DNA of 64,000 bases from Evansella clarkii (GCF_002019695.1 NZ_KV917376.1:3252040-3316039); one strand, 5' to 3'; numbered from the stretch's first letter, positions 37,317 to 46,226 are shown. Program-made: numbers and translations. The notes: generated from the letters alone by a model not told the origin.

Positions 37317-38699
37317 TTGCCAGATAAGCGAATTATTATTGCAGGTACAGGAAGCGGGACGGGAAAAACAACGGTTACTTTAGGGCTGATGGCGGCGCTC
37401 AGTCAAAAAGGATATGAAGTTCAGGGCTTTAAATGCGGTCCTGACTTCATTGATCCTTCCTATCATACAGCTGTAACCGGCAGAGTATCCCGAAACCTTG
37501 ACAGCTGGCTTCTCAGTGAAGAGACTCTGAAGGATGTTTATATAAAAGGCAGCAGCAAGGCAGATATATCTGTCATTGAAGGAGTGATGGGCCTCTTTGA
37601 CGGGAAAGGCCCTTTAACTAACGAAGGGAGTACCGCTGAAATAAGCAGAATTACAAACACAAAGGTTATTCTTGTCGTCGATTGCTACAGCATGGCAAGA
37701 AGCGCCGCTGCAATCGTGCAGGGCTTTCAGAACTTTACCGATGAAATTACTATCGCCGGTGTCATTGCGAACCGTGTCGGAGGAGAAGGGCATTACAAGA
37801 TAATAAAAGAAGCAGTTGAAAAAGAATGCGGTGTACCTGTGATCGGGTATTTACCTTATAACCAAGATATTGAACTGCCGGAAAGGCATCTTGGGCTGGT
37901 GCCTTCAATAGAAAGAGGGGATCTGGACGATTTCTTTACGGGGCTAGGTGAGTCTTTTTCTGAAACAGTAAACCTGGATTTGCTCTTGGAACTGTCAGTA
38001 TCAGAGTATCCGGACATTTCAGACAAACCTTATTTTTCGCCTGAAAAGAAGGCAAGTGTACGGATCGCTGTGGCAAAAGATGAAGCATTCAGTTTCTATT
38101 ACGAGGAAAACTTTGAAATTCTCGAGTCCTGTGGAGCTGAATTAGTTTTCTTTTCTCCATTAAAGAGGGAGCTTCTTCCAGAAGATGTCCATGGGCTGTA
38201 TATAGGCGGCGGTTTTCCGGAAGTATTTGCAAAAGAACTTGAAGAACAGAAGGAAGTTAAAAAATCGATTCTTATTTCAGTGGAAAAAGGACTGCCGGTG
38301 CTGGCAGAGTGCGGTGGTTTTATGTTTTTGTGTGAAAAGATTATTGCCACCGATGGTTCTGAATACAAGATGGCCGGAGCAATACCCGGCGTTGTAAAAA
38401 TGCAGGAGTCACTTGCTGCAATCGGGTATCGGGAGCTTACGGGTGCATATGGAAACTATTTGCTGCCAGGAGACACAACTGCAAGAGGCCATGAATTTCA
38501 CTATTCTGTTTTTCATACTGACGGGGAATATATCGCTGCATGGAAAACAACAGGAACGGAAAATGTGAAGCGGGAAGGATATCAGGACGGGAATCTTATG
38601 GCAGGATATACTCATTTTCATTTTGCCTCTTGCCCTTTGATGGCGGAACGATGGATCAGGAAGTGTGAAGAGTGGAAGCAATTAAACTTTGACATTTGA
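37317..38699 (+). CDS. cobB: Cobyrinate a,c-diamide synthase (CobB/CbiA)
   Basis: It amidates carboxylates a and c of the corrin ring using ATP and glutamine. The 460 residues have an N-terminal P-loop amidoligase domain (GTGSGTGKTTVTLGLM, KCGPDFIDPSYH) and a C-terminal triad-type glutaminase domain with catalytic Cys332 in LAECGGFMFL and a late HFHFAS block. The start is TTG 37317 after AGGAGG. It is a lone corrin gene here, so the rest of the pathway, or salvage only, lies elsewhere. It is about 5 kb from the cobalamin-controlled nrd genes. Confidence 0.93.
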   Translation: MPDKRIIIAGTGSGTGKTTVTLGLMAALSQKGYEVQGFKCGPDFIDPSYHTAVTGRVSRNLDSWLLSEETLKDVYIKGSSKADISVIEGVMGLFDGKGPLTNEGSTAEISRITNTKVILVVDCYSMARSAAAIVQGFQNFTDEITIAGVIANRVGGEGHYKIIKEAVEKECGVPVIGYLPYNQDIELPERHLGLVPSIERGDLDDFFTGLGESFSETVNLDLLLELSVSEYPDISDKPYFSPEKKASVRIAVAKDEAFSFYYEENFEILESCGAELVFFSPLKRELLPEDVHGLYIGGGFPEVFAKELEEQKEVKKSILISVEKGLPVLAECGGFMFLCEKIIATDGSEYKMAGAIPGVVKMQESLAAIGYRELTGAYGNYLLPGDTTARGHEFHYSVFHTDGEYIAAWKTTGTENVKREGYQDGNLMAGYTHFHFASCPLMAERWIRKCEEWKQLNFDI

Positions 38700-38725
38700 T
38701 AAGTTAAATAAGTGTGCGAACAGTA

Positions 38726-38760
38726 AAAGAGGGCCCCTTCAGAATAAGGGAGCCCTCTTT
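38726..38760. terminator. Two-way terminator between cobB and the convergent binding-protein gene
   Basis: AAAGAGGGC (38726-38734) pairs with GCCCTCTTT (38752-38760), with an inner CCCTT/AAGGG helix. A- and T-runs on each side suit both directions. Confidence 0.85.
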
Positions 38761-38765
38761 ATAAA

Positions 38766-40382
38766 TTAGTCGTTAAGTGTTACATCACGAAGGAAATAAA
38801 AACCGCTTGGATACTGCCAGAAGCCTTCAACTTCATCCCTGACACCTGCATTCAGATCCGGGAAGAAGAGATAAGCGTATGGAGATTCCTCTGCAAGCTC
38901 ATTTTGAACTTCTTCATAAAGGTCTAAACGAATATCCTGGTCTGTTTCCTGGCGTGCCTGGTCAAGGAGTTCATCGATTCTCTCATTTTCAATGAAAGAC
39001 CTGTTTCCTGGTACCCCTTTGTTGTCAGAATGGAAAACAGCATAAAGGCCGTAGTCTCCATCCATTGTTACTGTGCCCCAGCTTCCGAGGAACATTTCTG
39101 TTTCCCCTTGCTGCGCACGCTCCAGGTAAGTACCGAACTCTGTCATGTCAATGTCCACTTCCACACCGATTTCGGACAGCTGGTGCTGGATAAGCTGAGC
39201 AATATCCTGGCGCTGGCGTTCATCATCCGTAAGAATGGTCGTTTCGAAACCATCAGGATATCCTGCTTCCGCAAGAAGTTCCCTCGCTGCTTCAAGATTA
39301 TGTTCAATGTAATCGATATCTTCACTGTAACCTAATACGTCTGGTGCGAGCGGACCGTGTGCTACTGTACCGAGATCATTCAGCACCCCGTCTACCATAT
39401 CTTCTTTATTAATTGCCATATGCAAAGCCTGGCGGACACGAGGATCATCAAACGGCTCTACTTCCGTATTGAACCCTAAATATTCCATTCGGGAACTGCT
39501 TACTTGCTGGATGGAAGTACCGTCAGCATTTTCTACTCTGTCAACATCACTTGGGTTAACAGGATATGTTATATGGATACCGCCTGTTTCAAGCTCACCG
39601 ATCCTGGTTAAATCTTCCGGAATAACATTAAATGTAACGGAGTTAACACCGGCTTCCTCTTCTGCCCAGTAATCTTCATTTTTAACAAGCCTTACATATT
39701 CTCCGGACACATGCTCGTCAAATTGAAAATAACCAGTTCCTGAAGGACTGTCATTTGCTGCGGAAAAAGGGTTGTCCCCGTTTTCCATTGCTTCATAAGA
39801 TGCTTCTACAAGTTCCGGGCTGATAATGCTTCCCCCGGTGTGAGCCAGGTGTGCCGGGAGCGGTGCGAAAGGAAATTCAGTTTCAATGTGCACCGTGAAA
39901 TCATCCACAACAGAAACATCCGTAATCATGCCAAACAGGAATCCGACTGGAGATGCCACCTCTTCGTCCCTTACACGGTCCAGGCTCATTTTAACGACTT
40001 CAGCGTTAAGCTCAGAACCATCATGGAAAGTAACCCCTTCACGGATTTTTGCTTCCCAAACTGTATCCTCGATTTGCTCCAGGCTTTCTGCCAGGGCTGG
40101 TTGAATTTCCATGTTTTCGTCCTGATAAACTAAACCATCATAAATCGTATTATTAATACTATTGGACACATTTTCATTTGCTCCATGCGGATCCAGTGAA
40201 ACTGGGTCGGACACAATACCGATTCTCAGATCTCCGCTTGCGGACTCACCTGAATTTTCTGCATTGTTGTCAGGGCTTTGATTATCATTGCCTCCATTTT
40301 CATCTGGTTCGCTAGCACATGCTGTGAAAATAAGGCTGCTTGCAAGAATCGCTGCTGTAAATAATGTTTTCTTTCTTTTCAA
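38766..40382 (-). CDS. Peptide/nickel-type ABC transporter solute-binding lipoprotein (SBP family 5)
   Basis: The 538-residue protein has a lipoprotein signal (MKRKKTLFTAAILASS then lipobox FTAC), an acidic Asn/Asp/Glu linker, and the family 5 fold: SDPVSLDPHGANENVS, EGVTFHDGSELNAEVV, GTGYFQF and DPRVRQALHMAINKE. It binds oligopeptides, glutathione-like compounds or similar ligands outside the cell. No permease or ATPase gene is next to it, so it is an orphan binding protein that must use a transporter encoded elsewhere. It is highly acidic overall. Confidence 0.92.
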   Translation of the reverse strand: MKRKKTLFTAAILASSLIFTACASEPDENGGNDNQSPDNNAENSGESASGDLRIGIVSDPVSLDPHGANENVSNSINNTIYDGLVYQDENMEIQPALAESLEQIEDTVWEAKIREGVTFHDGSELNAEVVKMSLDRVRDEEVASPVGFLFGMITDVSVVDDFTVHIETEFPFAPLPAHLAHTGGSIISPELVEASYEAMENGDNPFSAANDSPSGTGYFQFDEHVSGEYVRLVKNEDYWAEEEAGVNSVTFNVIPEDLTRIGELETGGIHITYPVNPSDVDRVENADGTSIQQVSSSRMEYLGFNTEVEPFDDPRVRQALHMAINKEDMVDGVLNDLGTVAHGPLAPDVLGYSEDIDYIEHNLEAARELLAEAGYPDGFETTILTDDERQRQDIAQLIQHQLSEIGVEVDIDMTEFGTYLERAQQGETEMFLGSWGTVTMDGDYGLYAVFHSDNKGVPGNRSFIENERIDELLDQARQETDQDIRLDLYEEVQNELAEESPYAYLFFPDLNAGVRDEVEGFWQYPSGFYFLRDVTLND

Positions 40383-40564
40383 TTTTAAAACCCCCTTAAT
40401 CTTATCGGCTAACTATTATATTAAACCACAACTGTAAAAAAAAGAGTATAACTATTTTTTCGCTATATTATCCTTTAATTCCTGTATGTTTTTCACTTTA
40501 AATTGCATCCTAATACTGTTAATTGCCATGAGTAATTTATTTTTTAAGCTCTGTTAAACTTAAT

Positions 40565-40715
40565 TGTTGATTTTCACTACAGGACGCTCGCTTGCCTCGG
40601 GCATTGCTTCAGCTACCTCAGAAGCCAAAAGGCTTCCGAGGGGATCTTCAGCTAATGCTATTCCCGAAGGCGTCTCGCCTCCTTTCGCTACAATCAACAG
40701 TGTAAAAATCAACAT
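40565..40715. repeat. Repeat family B copy upstream of the csgA-like gene
   Basis: AGGACGCTCGCTTGCCTCGG with GCATTGCTTCAGCT, and GCTAATGCTATTCCCGAAGG with CGTCTCG, are the inverted counterparts of sequence at 8820-8870 and 8615-8650. TTGATTTTCACTAC near the left end and AATCAACAGTG near the right end are roughly inverted too. The remaining bases between 40383 and 40753 are AT-rich with no clear feature. Confidence 0.65.
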
Positions 40716-40753
40716 TAGACTTTAACAAATTTTTAAGAAGCAGGTGAAAGCAA

Positions 40754-41005
40754 ATGGATGAGACACTTGGCTATTTACGGGAATCTTTGTCAAATTACCT
40801 GGAGACGAGCCCTCCATGCATCGCTCTTTATAAGAAGCTTCTTCATAACCATTATGAGGACGAACTTGCCTTTGTAAGAGACCTTGATGTGGAAGAAATT
40901 AATCTACTGAATACAGTGCTTCAAAAGGAACTTGAATATGCGAGAGAAACCCAGGACGACAAGCGGGCAGGGGAACTTACTGAAATATTCGAGCTGTTAT
41001 TTTAA
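40754..41005 (+). CDS. csgA: CsgA-like sporulation protein
   Basis: These 83 residues start MDETLGYLRESLSNYLE and are rich in charged helix (FVRDLDVEEINLLNTVLQKELEYAR). This looks like B. subtilis CsgA, a sigma-G-dependent sporulation-specific protein of about 82 residues; the match is from memory and not verified. AGGTGA lies 6 bases before ATG 40754. Three more very small genes follow on the same strand with short gaps, consistent with a spore-gene cluster. Confidence 0.7.
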   Translation: MDETLGYLRESLSNYLETSPPCIALYKKLLHNHYEDELAFVRDLDVEEINLLNTVLQKELEYARETQDDKRAGELTEIFELLF

Positions 41006-41052
41006 ACAAAGCCTTTGTCTTAAGTGAAAACAGCAAATAAAGGGGTGTACAT

Positions 41053-41325
41053 ATGAAGGAGGAAGAGGTGCAAAGATGTGTTTTTCACCTGGAAGATGAG
41101 GAGGAAAAGCTTGTTGTGCACGGGGAAATCAGCGGCGAATCAGAGGTGGAGTATCATGATGATTTAAAGCTGAAGGCTGTGATTGCCCTGCTTAACTCTG
41201 TTGACCAGGTTAACTTCACAAAAGCAGAAAAAGGCGCTCAGTTTAATGAGTTTATGGAGGAAATCCAGGATGTGCTTTCGGAGATGAAAAGTAACGAGCA
41301 CTTTCAGGGAAAAATCAATGAGTGA
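41053..41325 (+). CDS. Small acidic hypothetical protein
   Basis: 90 residues with pI clearly acidic (KEEEVQRCVFHLEDEEEKL, NEFMEEIQDVLSEMKS). It has no signal, membrane segment or motif. AAGGGGTG precedes the ATG. It lies 47 bases after the csgA-like gene and 10 bases before the next, so is probably cotranscribed. Function unknown. Confidence 0.7.
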   Translation: MKEEEVQRCVFHLEDEEEKLVVHGEISGESEVEYHDDLKLKAVIALLNSVDQVNFTKAEKGAQFNEFMEEIQDVLSEMKSNEHFQGKINE

Positions 41326-41335
41326 GGTGTTCTGA

Positions 41336-41551
41336 ATGGGTAATGAAGAGAAAAACAAGAAAGGTGATATTAAACAAAAAGCTAATGCAACGTTAGGAGG
41401 CATGGGCCTTTACGGAACAACGGGAAACACAGAGATTGAAGGCTATGAAATGTCAGGAGACATTGAAAATGCGGGGCGTCTCGATAAAGGTTTTAAAAGA
41501 GATGCAGGAACTGAGGGAGCATCTGCTTCTATAGAGCAGGATGACGATTAA
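41336..41551 (+). CDS. Small hydrophilic, probably disordered protein
   Basis: 71 residues, rich in Gly, Glu, Lys and Asp (QKANATLGGMGLYGTTG, EQDDD at the end), with no cysteine. Low complexity and the csgA-like context suggest a spore-core or stress-type protein, but I do not recognise it. A GAGGTG site lies 5 bases before ATG 41336. Confidence 0.65.
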   Translation: MGNEEKNKKGDIKQKANATLGGMGLYGTTGNTEIEGYEMSGDIENAGRLDKGFKRDAGTEGASASIEQDDD

Positions 41552-41594
41552 TATGCTGTTGTAAGAGGGCAGATGAAGAGAGGGGGGCAGTATA

Positions 41595-41735
41595 ATGGGA
41601 AAACAGCGAGGGCACAGAAGCAATGATCCGGCCATACCTGGCACGAGAAGTGTAAATCCCCTGGGAAAATCACCAGATGATAAACATGCCGGCGAAGTTT
41701 TAAGCCAAGGAAACGAAGCGGCTAAAAAAAGATAA
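41595..41735 (+). CDS. 46-residue basic small protein, spore-protein-like
   Basis: Reads MGKQRGHRSNDPAIPGTRSV, then NPLGKSPDDKHAGEVLSQGN and EAAKKR. It is very hydrophilic, basic and Pro/Gly-containing, like minor small acid-soluble spore proteins, but not clearly one of the named Ssp families. AGAGGGGGG lies upstream and a terminator follows 30 bases after the stop. It ends the csgA-like cluster. Confidence 0.6.
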   Translation: MGKQRGHRSNDPAIPGTRSVNPLGKSPDDKHAGEVLSQGNEAAKKR

Positions 41736-41764
41736 TACGAAATAAATCACTGTGCATTACAGAA

Positions 41765-41789
41765 GCTCATCGGGTGATGAGCTTTTTTC
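41765..41789 (+). terminator. Terminator of the small-gene cluster
   Basis: GCTCATC (41765-41771) pairs with GATGAGC (41776-41782), followed by TTTTTT. Confidence 0.9.
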
Positions 41790-42194
41790 AGCTTGGAAAC
41801 ATATAGGGGGGCAGGCAGAGTTACGGACTTGAAACGGATAATCTACTCTGGTTAAGACGATTGAGTATTTAGGCCCGGCTGTCAGAGAGGCCCCTCGACT
41901 GTAGTGAATAAGACCCGCGTGATAGTCAGGATGAATTGCGATTTTATTATTTTTAGGTAATATATCACGATCGGATGCAGTACGTTACTTTACACAGACA
42001 TTAGACCTATCCATCTAATTAATTTTGTTTTCGTTAAATGCTTGTTCAGGCTGTATTACCTATACCTCCGGCAAGGACGTTTCGGGGAACAGATAGAAGG
42101 TCCAAAGACCCAGTAGTGTAATTGTTAATATAAGATTTTTATAGAATACAGGTTTTTATGATTGCATATTATGACATTATTCGATATACTCAAT

Positions 42195-42241
42195 ACACAA
42201 AATACTGTTGCAGAAATAACTGACAACACAATATATTGATA
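42195..42241 (+). promoter_or_regulatory. Two NrdR boxes overlapping the nrdA promoter
   Basis: ACACAAAATACTGTTG (42195-42210) and ACACAATATATTGATA (42226-42241) both fit the NrdR box ACACWATATMTTGTGT, the second better. Their starts are 31 bases apart, about three helical turns, which is the usual arrangement. A plausible promoter, TTGCAG (42208) with TATATT (42232), lies under the pair. The upstream stretch 41790-42190 shows no gene. Confidence 0.7.
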
Positions 42242-42252
42242 TTTTGCAGAAA

Positions 42253-42424
42253 AACAGGTGCTTAAATCAGAGCTTAAAAGGGAATCCGGTGAAAAGCCGG
42301 AGCTGTCCCCGCAACTGTAAATGCTGACGAAATGAGAAATCCACTGTACAGAGTGGCTGCAAGGCCGCTGTATGGGAAGGCTCAGAGTAGAAAGAAGCAT
42401 AAGCCAGGAGACCTGCCTGTTTTT
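42253..42424 (+). ncRNA. Cobalamin (B12) riboswitch of nrdA
   Basis: The conserved core is complete: AATCCGGTGAAAAGCCGGAG, CTGTCCCCGCAACTGTAA and the B12 box AAGCCAGGAGACCTGCC. P1 closes from AAACAGG (42253-42259) with CCTGTTT (42416-42422). The class is adenosylcobalamin-responsive in most cases. A terminator at 42558 is the likely expression platform. Confidence 0.95.
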
Positions 42425-42557
42425 CGAATAGTTTCATGGCTTCGGGGAATGAGTTCATGAGGCGGCAGGCGCTGGAAACCTATACATACATCTATGATTT
42501 AACATATTTTATTATTCTCAGGTTTCTGTTCTATTTTTATGTTTGCCGTTCTCTCTG

Positions 42558-42584
42558 ACTCTTCCTTTATGGAAGAGTTTTTTT
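42558..42584 (+). terminator. Expression-platform terminator of the B12 riboswitch
   Basis: ACTCTTCC (42558-42565) pairs with GGAAGAGT (42571-42578), followed by seven T residues, between riboswitch and nrdA. B12 binding would favour termination. Confidence 0.85.
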
Positions 42585-42639
42585 GTTTTCATAACCTCGT
42601 CCCTGGCAGGATCATCATTTTTAAAAAGGAGAGAGCTAA

Positions 42640-44811
42640 ATGGCGGTACAAACAAATAATTTAATTGAAATAAGACAGGAGTTTTCCAGCTTAAACTGGA
42701 ATGGCTGGCCGGAAGAAAAAAGTACGGATGATCAGCTGCTCGCTGCACTTGAGAGGATTACGATGGACGAACCGGACTGGACGTATGTTGCTGCCCGGCT
42801 GAGGCTCGCTAAATTTTATGAAGAAATTGGGAGCAGAAGAAACGCTGCATCTGAGAATGTATATGAAGCATTTCCCCAATCGGTTGAACATCTTGTAGCG
42901 AAGGGGCTGTATCACCCGTTCCTCATTAATAAATATTCTGTGAAGGAAAGAGAGGAGCTGGCAGGACTGCTTGACCCTGAAAAAGACAAAGCATTTACTT
43001 ATCTCGGACTTCATACTTTAATCGACCGCTATGTCACAAAAGACTTTGACGGCAATAAACTGGAGCTCCCGCAGGAAAGGTTCATGATCATTGCGATGAC
43101 ACTTATGCAGGACGAACCTGAGGAGAAACGGCTTGAATATATTAAAGAAGCCTATTGGGCGTTATCGAATTTATATATGACAGTGGCAACCCCAACACTG
43201 GCAAACGCAGGAAAGACACATGGGCAGCTGTCCAGCTGCTTCATCGATACGATGGATGATAGTCTCCGTGGTATTTTTGACAGCACGACAGATGCGGCTA
43301 CTTTAAGCAAAAACGGGGGCGGAATTGGGATTTATTTAGGAAAAATCCGTTCCCAGGGTTCTTCTATTAAAGGCCATAAAGGTACTTCCTCAGGTGTGCT
43401 TCCATGGATGAAACAGCTGAACAATACAGCGGTAAGCGTGGATCAGCTTGGCCAGAGACAAGGTGCTATCGCTGTTTATCTGGATGTCTGGCATAAAGAT
43501 ATTTTCTCTTTTCTTGACGCCAAACTTAATAACGGCGACGAGCGGAAGCGGACCCATGATATTTTTACCGGAGTATCCCTCCCGGATCTGTTCATGGAGA
43601 AGGTGGAAGAGCGGGGAGACTGGCACTTGTTTGACCCTCATGAAGTGAGGCAGACGATGGGTTATTCTCTGGAAGATTTTTTTGATGAGAAAAAAGGCGG
43701 CGGAAGCTTTCGCCAGAAATACGAAGAATGTGTGAATGAGCCGGAGTTAAGCAGAAAAACAGTTCCGGCAATTGAAATTATGAAACGGATTATGATTTCC
43801 CAGTTAGAAACGGGTACACCGTACATGTTTTACCGTGACGAAGCGAACCGGATGAATCCGAACCAGCACTGCGGAATGATCTACGGCTCGAATCTTTGTA
43901 CTGAAATTATGCAGAATATGAGCCCGACGACAGTGATGGAAGAAAAGACGGCAGACGGAAAAATCATTATTACTAAAGAGGCGGGGGATTATGTTGTCTG
44001 CAATTTAAGCTCAGTAAATCTGTCTTCCGCTGTAACAGATGATGTCCTAGAGCGGCTCATTCCTATCCAGGTTAGAATGCTCGATAATGTAATTGATATT
44101 AACGATATTGAAGTGCTTCAGGCTAAACAGACGAACCGGAAATACAGGGCAATCGGACTCGGCACATACGGCTGGCACCATCTGCTCGCTTTGAAAGGAA
44201 TTCGCTGGGAGTCGGAGGAAGCGGTACAGTTTGCTGATGAGCTGTATGAAAAAATTGCTTTTTTAACGATTCAGGCAAGCATGGAGCTGGCAAAAGAGAA
44301 GGGCTGTTATGCAAAGTTTGAAGGATCAGATTGGGAATCAGGAGAATATTTCAGGTTAAGAAACTATGAAACTGTGAATTGGACGGAACTTGCAGGTGAA
44401 GTGAGAAAAAACGGGTTGCGGAACGGTTATTTAATGGCTGTTGCACCGAATTCCTCCACTGCAATAATCGCCGGCACAACAGCTTCCATTGATCCGATCT
44501 ATCGTAAAGAGTATGCAGAGGAGAAAAAGAATTTCCGAATCCCGGTGACAGCTCCAGATATCTCACCGAAAACAACCTGGTTTTATAAGTCAGCACATGA
44601 AACAGACCAGTTGTGGAGCGTTAAGCAAAACGGTGCAAGGCAGAAGCATATCGATCAGGGAATTTCTTTCAATCTGTATGTTAAAAACACAATCAAAGCG
44701 AAGGAACTCCTGGAACTGCATATGAGCGCGTGGAAAAACGGGCTGAAAACAACTTATTATGTCCGGTCCACATCCAGTGAAATTGAAGATTGCGATAGCT
44801 GTGCAAGCTGA
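42640..44811 (+). CDS. nrdA: Ribonucleoside-diphosphate reductase, class I large subunit
   Basis: It reduces ribonucleotides to deoxyribonucleotides. The 723 residues have no N-terminal ATP cone. The active site shows LSSCFIDTM (first redox Cys), NLCTEI (thiyl radical Cys and Glu), VVCNLSSVNLS (second redox Cys) and the C-terminal CDSC pair that receives electrons from thioredoxin or glutaredoxin. ATG 42640 follows AAGGAGAG. nrdB follows 32 bases downstream. Control by NrdR boxes and a B12 riboswitch implies a B12-dependent reductase elsewhere in the genome. Confidence 0.95.
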   Translation: MAVQTNNLIEIRQEFSSLNWNGWPEEKSTDDQLLAALERITMDEPDWTYVAARLRLAKFYEEIGSRRNAASENVYEAFPQSVEHLVAKGLYHPFLINKYSVKEREELAGLLDPEKDKAFTYLGLHTLIDRYVTKDFDGNKLELPQERFMIIAMTLMQDEPEEKRLEYIKEAYWALSNLYMTVATPTLANAGKTHGQLSSCFIDTMDDSLRGIFDSTTDAATLSKNGGGIGIYLGKIRSQGSSIKGHKGTSSGVLPWMKQLNNTAVSVDQLGQRQGAIAVYLDVWHKDIFSFLDAKLNNGDERKRTHDIFTGVSLPDLFMEKVEERGDWHLFDPHEVRQTMGYSLEDFFDEKKGGGSFRQKYEECVNEPELSRKTVPAIEIMKRIMISQLETGTPYMFYRDEANRMNPNQHCGMIYGSNLCTEIMQNMSPTTVMEEKTADGKIIITKEAGDYVVCNLSSVNLSSAVTDDVLERLIPIQVRMLDNVIDINDIEVLQAKQTNRKYRAIGLGTYGWHHLLALKGIRWESEEAVQFADELYEKIAFLTIQASMELAKEKGCYAKFEGSDWESGEYFRLRNYETVNWTELAGEVRKNGLRNGYLMAVAPNSSTAIIAGTTASIDPIYRKEYAEEKKNFRIPVTAPDISPKTTWFYKSAHETDQLWSVKQNGARQKHIDQGISFNLYVKNTIKAKELLELHMSAWKNGLKTTYYVRSTSSEIEDCDSCAS

Positions 44812-44843
44812 TTAAGTTTCACAAAAATTGAGGGGGAATTGAT

Positions 44844-45878
44844 ATGACGTTAAAACAAAGAAAACTATATGATACAGCTGCGCCTAATGCATCTACCGGG
44901 ATTATAAACGGGGAAAGCTCGAACGTTCTGAACTGGGACGATGTGAGATTTTCCTGGGCATACCCGCTCTATAAAAATATGCTTGCAAATTTCTGGACTC
45001 CTTTTGAAATTAATATGGCTAACGATATAAGACAATACGAAACGCTTGAGACGAAGGAAAGGGAAGCCTTTGATAAAATTATCGGACTCCTCGCTTTTCT
45101 TGACAGCATCCAGACAGATTATTCGATGCATGTGGCCAGGTATTTAACGGATTCAAGCCTGTCCGCACTGATGACAGTACTTTCCTTCCAGGAAGTGGTT
45201 CATAACCAGAGCTATTCTTATGTTCTCTCGAGTCTGACAACGAAGCAGAAGCAGGACGAGATTTTTGAATACTGGAAGCACGATAAAGTATTGAGGGAAC
45301 GTAATGATTTTATCGCAGAAGGTTATGAGCGTTTTGTAGCTGACCCGACACCTCAGACGTTTCTGGAGTCCATTGTTTACGATGTTATTCTCGAAGGGCT
45401 GAATTTCTATTCCGGGTTTAGTTACTTCTATAATCTGGCGAGAAACCAGAAGATGGTGTCCACCTCAACAATGATAAATTATATTAACCGTGATGAGCAG
45501 CAGCATGTATATTTGTTTTCAAATATATTTAAAGAGCTGTTAAATGAAAACCCTGAATTAAATACGGCGGAGAATCACAGATTTGTTCAGGAAACGTTTG
45601 TACGTGGGGCGGAGCTTGAAATTAACTGGGCAAGGCATATTATTGGCGATGAGATCAGCGGGATTAACATGGAGGATCTTGAAGCATATATCAAATTTAT
45701 TGCGAATAAGCGTGTGAACCAGCTTGGTGTGGAGCGCCCCTTTGAAGGATACCGCCAGAACCCAATGCGCTGGATAAAAGTGTACGAGGATGTAAACAGC
45801 GGGAAGACAGACTTTTTTGAGCAAAAATCCCGCCAGTATACGAAAGTTTCAGATGATAATGGATTTGATGACTTGTAA
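44844..45878 (+). CDS. nrdB: Ribonucleoside-diphosphate reductase, class I small subunit
   Basis: The 344-residue ferritin-like radical subunit has metal ligands in LLAFLDSIQ (Asp), EVVHNQSYSY (Glu, His), VILEGLNFY (Glu) and NRDEQQHVYLF (Glu, His). The radical Tyr is likely the one in NQSY, four residues after the ligand His. The C-terminal peptide ends GFDDL, which docks into NrdA. GAGGGGG lies just upstream of ATG 44844. It forms an operon with nrdA. No nrdI gene is adjacent. Confidence 0.95.
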   Translation: MTLKQRKLYDTAAPNASTGIINGESSNVLNWDDVRFSWAYPLYKNMLANFWTPFEINMANDIRQYETLETKEREAFDKIIGLLAFLDSIQTDYSMHVARYLTDSSLSALMTVLSFQEVVHNQSYSYVLSSLTTKQKQDEIFEYWKHDKVLRERNDFIAEGYERFVADPTPQTFLESIVYDVILEGLNFYSGFSYFYNLARNQKMVSTSTMINYINRDEQQHVYLFSNIFKELLNENPELNTAENHRFVQETFVRGAELEINWARHIIGDEISGINMEDLEAYIKFIANKRVNQLGVERPFEGYRQNPMRWIKVYEDVNSGKTDFFEQKSRQYTKVSDDNGFDDL

Positions 45879-45929
45879 GCAGGTTTTGGAAGACATTCAT
45901 ATTAAGTTGAGTGGGATTTAGGAGAAGAA

Positions 45930-46057
45930 GAACCTGAATGCTCTTACACTGCTTGAGCTGGAGCAATTCTGTGACTCAAGGGATGCAAGACGCTCTTGCA
46001 CTACTTGAGCTCGAGTAATTATGTCACTCAAAGTATGCAAGATGCACTTGCAACTTA
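45930..46057. repeat. 52-bp tandem repeat, two and a half copies, after nrdB
   Basis: Units at 45930-45981 and 45982-46033 share GCTCTTRCACT, CTTGAGCTSGAGYAATT and TGTSACTCAA. A partial third unit (ATGCAAGATGCACTTGCA) ends near 46057. There is no reading frame. The rest of 45879-46226 has a small GCTGGA-N-TCCAGC hairpin and the terminator below. Confidence 0.75.
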
Positions 46058-46183
46058 CCTGAAATGAATTAAGTCTGTTTATAAGAGAATCTAAAGAGCT
46101 ATTTTACCTTTCTGGAAAAAAAATTATTGAGAAAGATAACGCTGGAGCGTCCAGCATGCCCATTTTAAGAAAACATCATCTTA

Positions 46184-46217
46184 AAAAGGAACGCAAGCCC
46201 AGGCTTGCGTTCCTTTT
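46184..46217. terminator. Two-way terminator between nrdB and mtnE
   Basis: AAAAGGAACGCAAGCC (46184-46199) pairs perfectly with GGCTTGCGTTCCTTTT (46202-46217). It lies at the 3' ends of both convergent genes. Confidence 0.88.
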
Positions 46218-46226
46218 CCTTCTATA

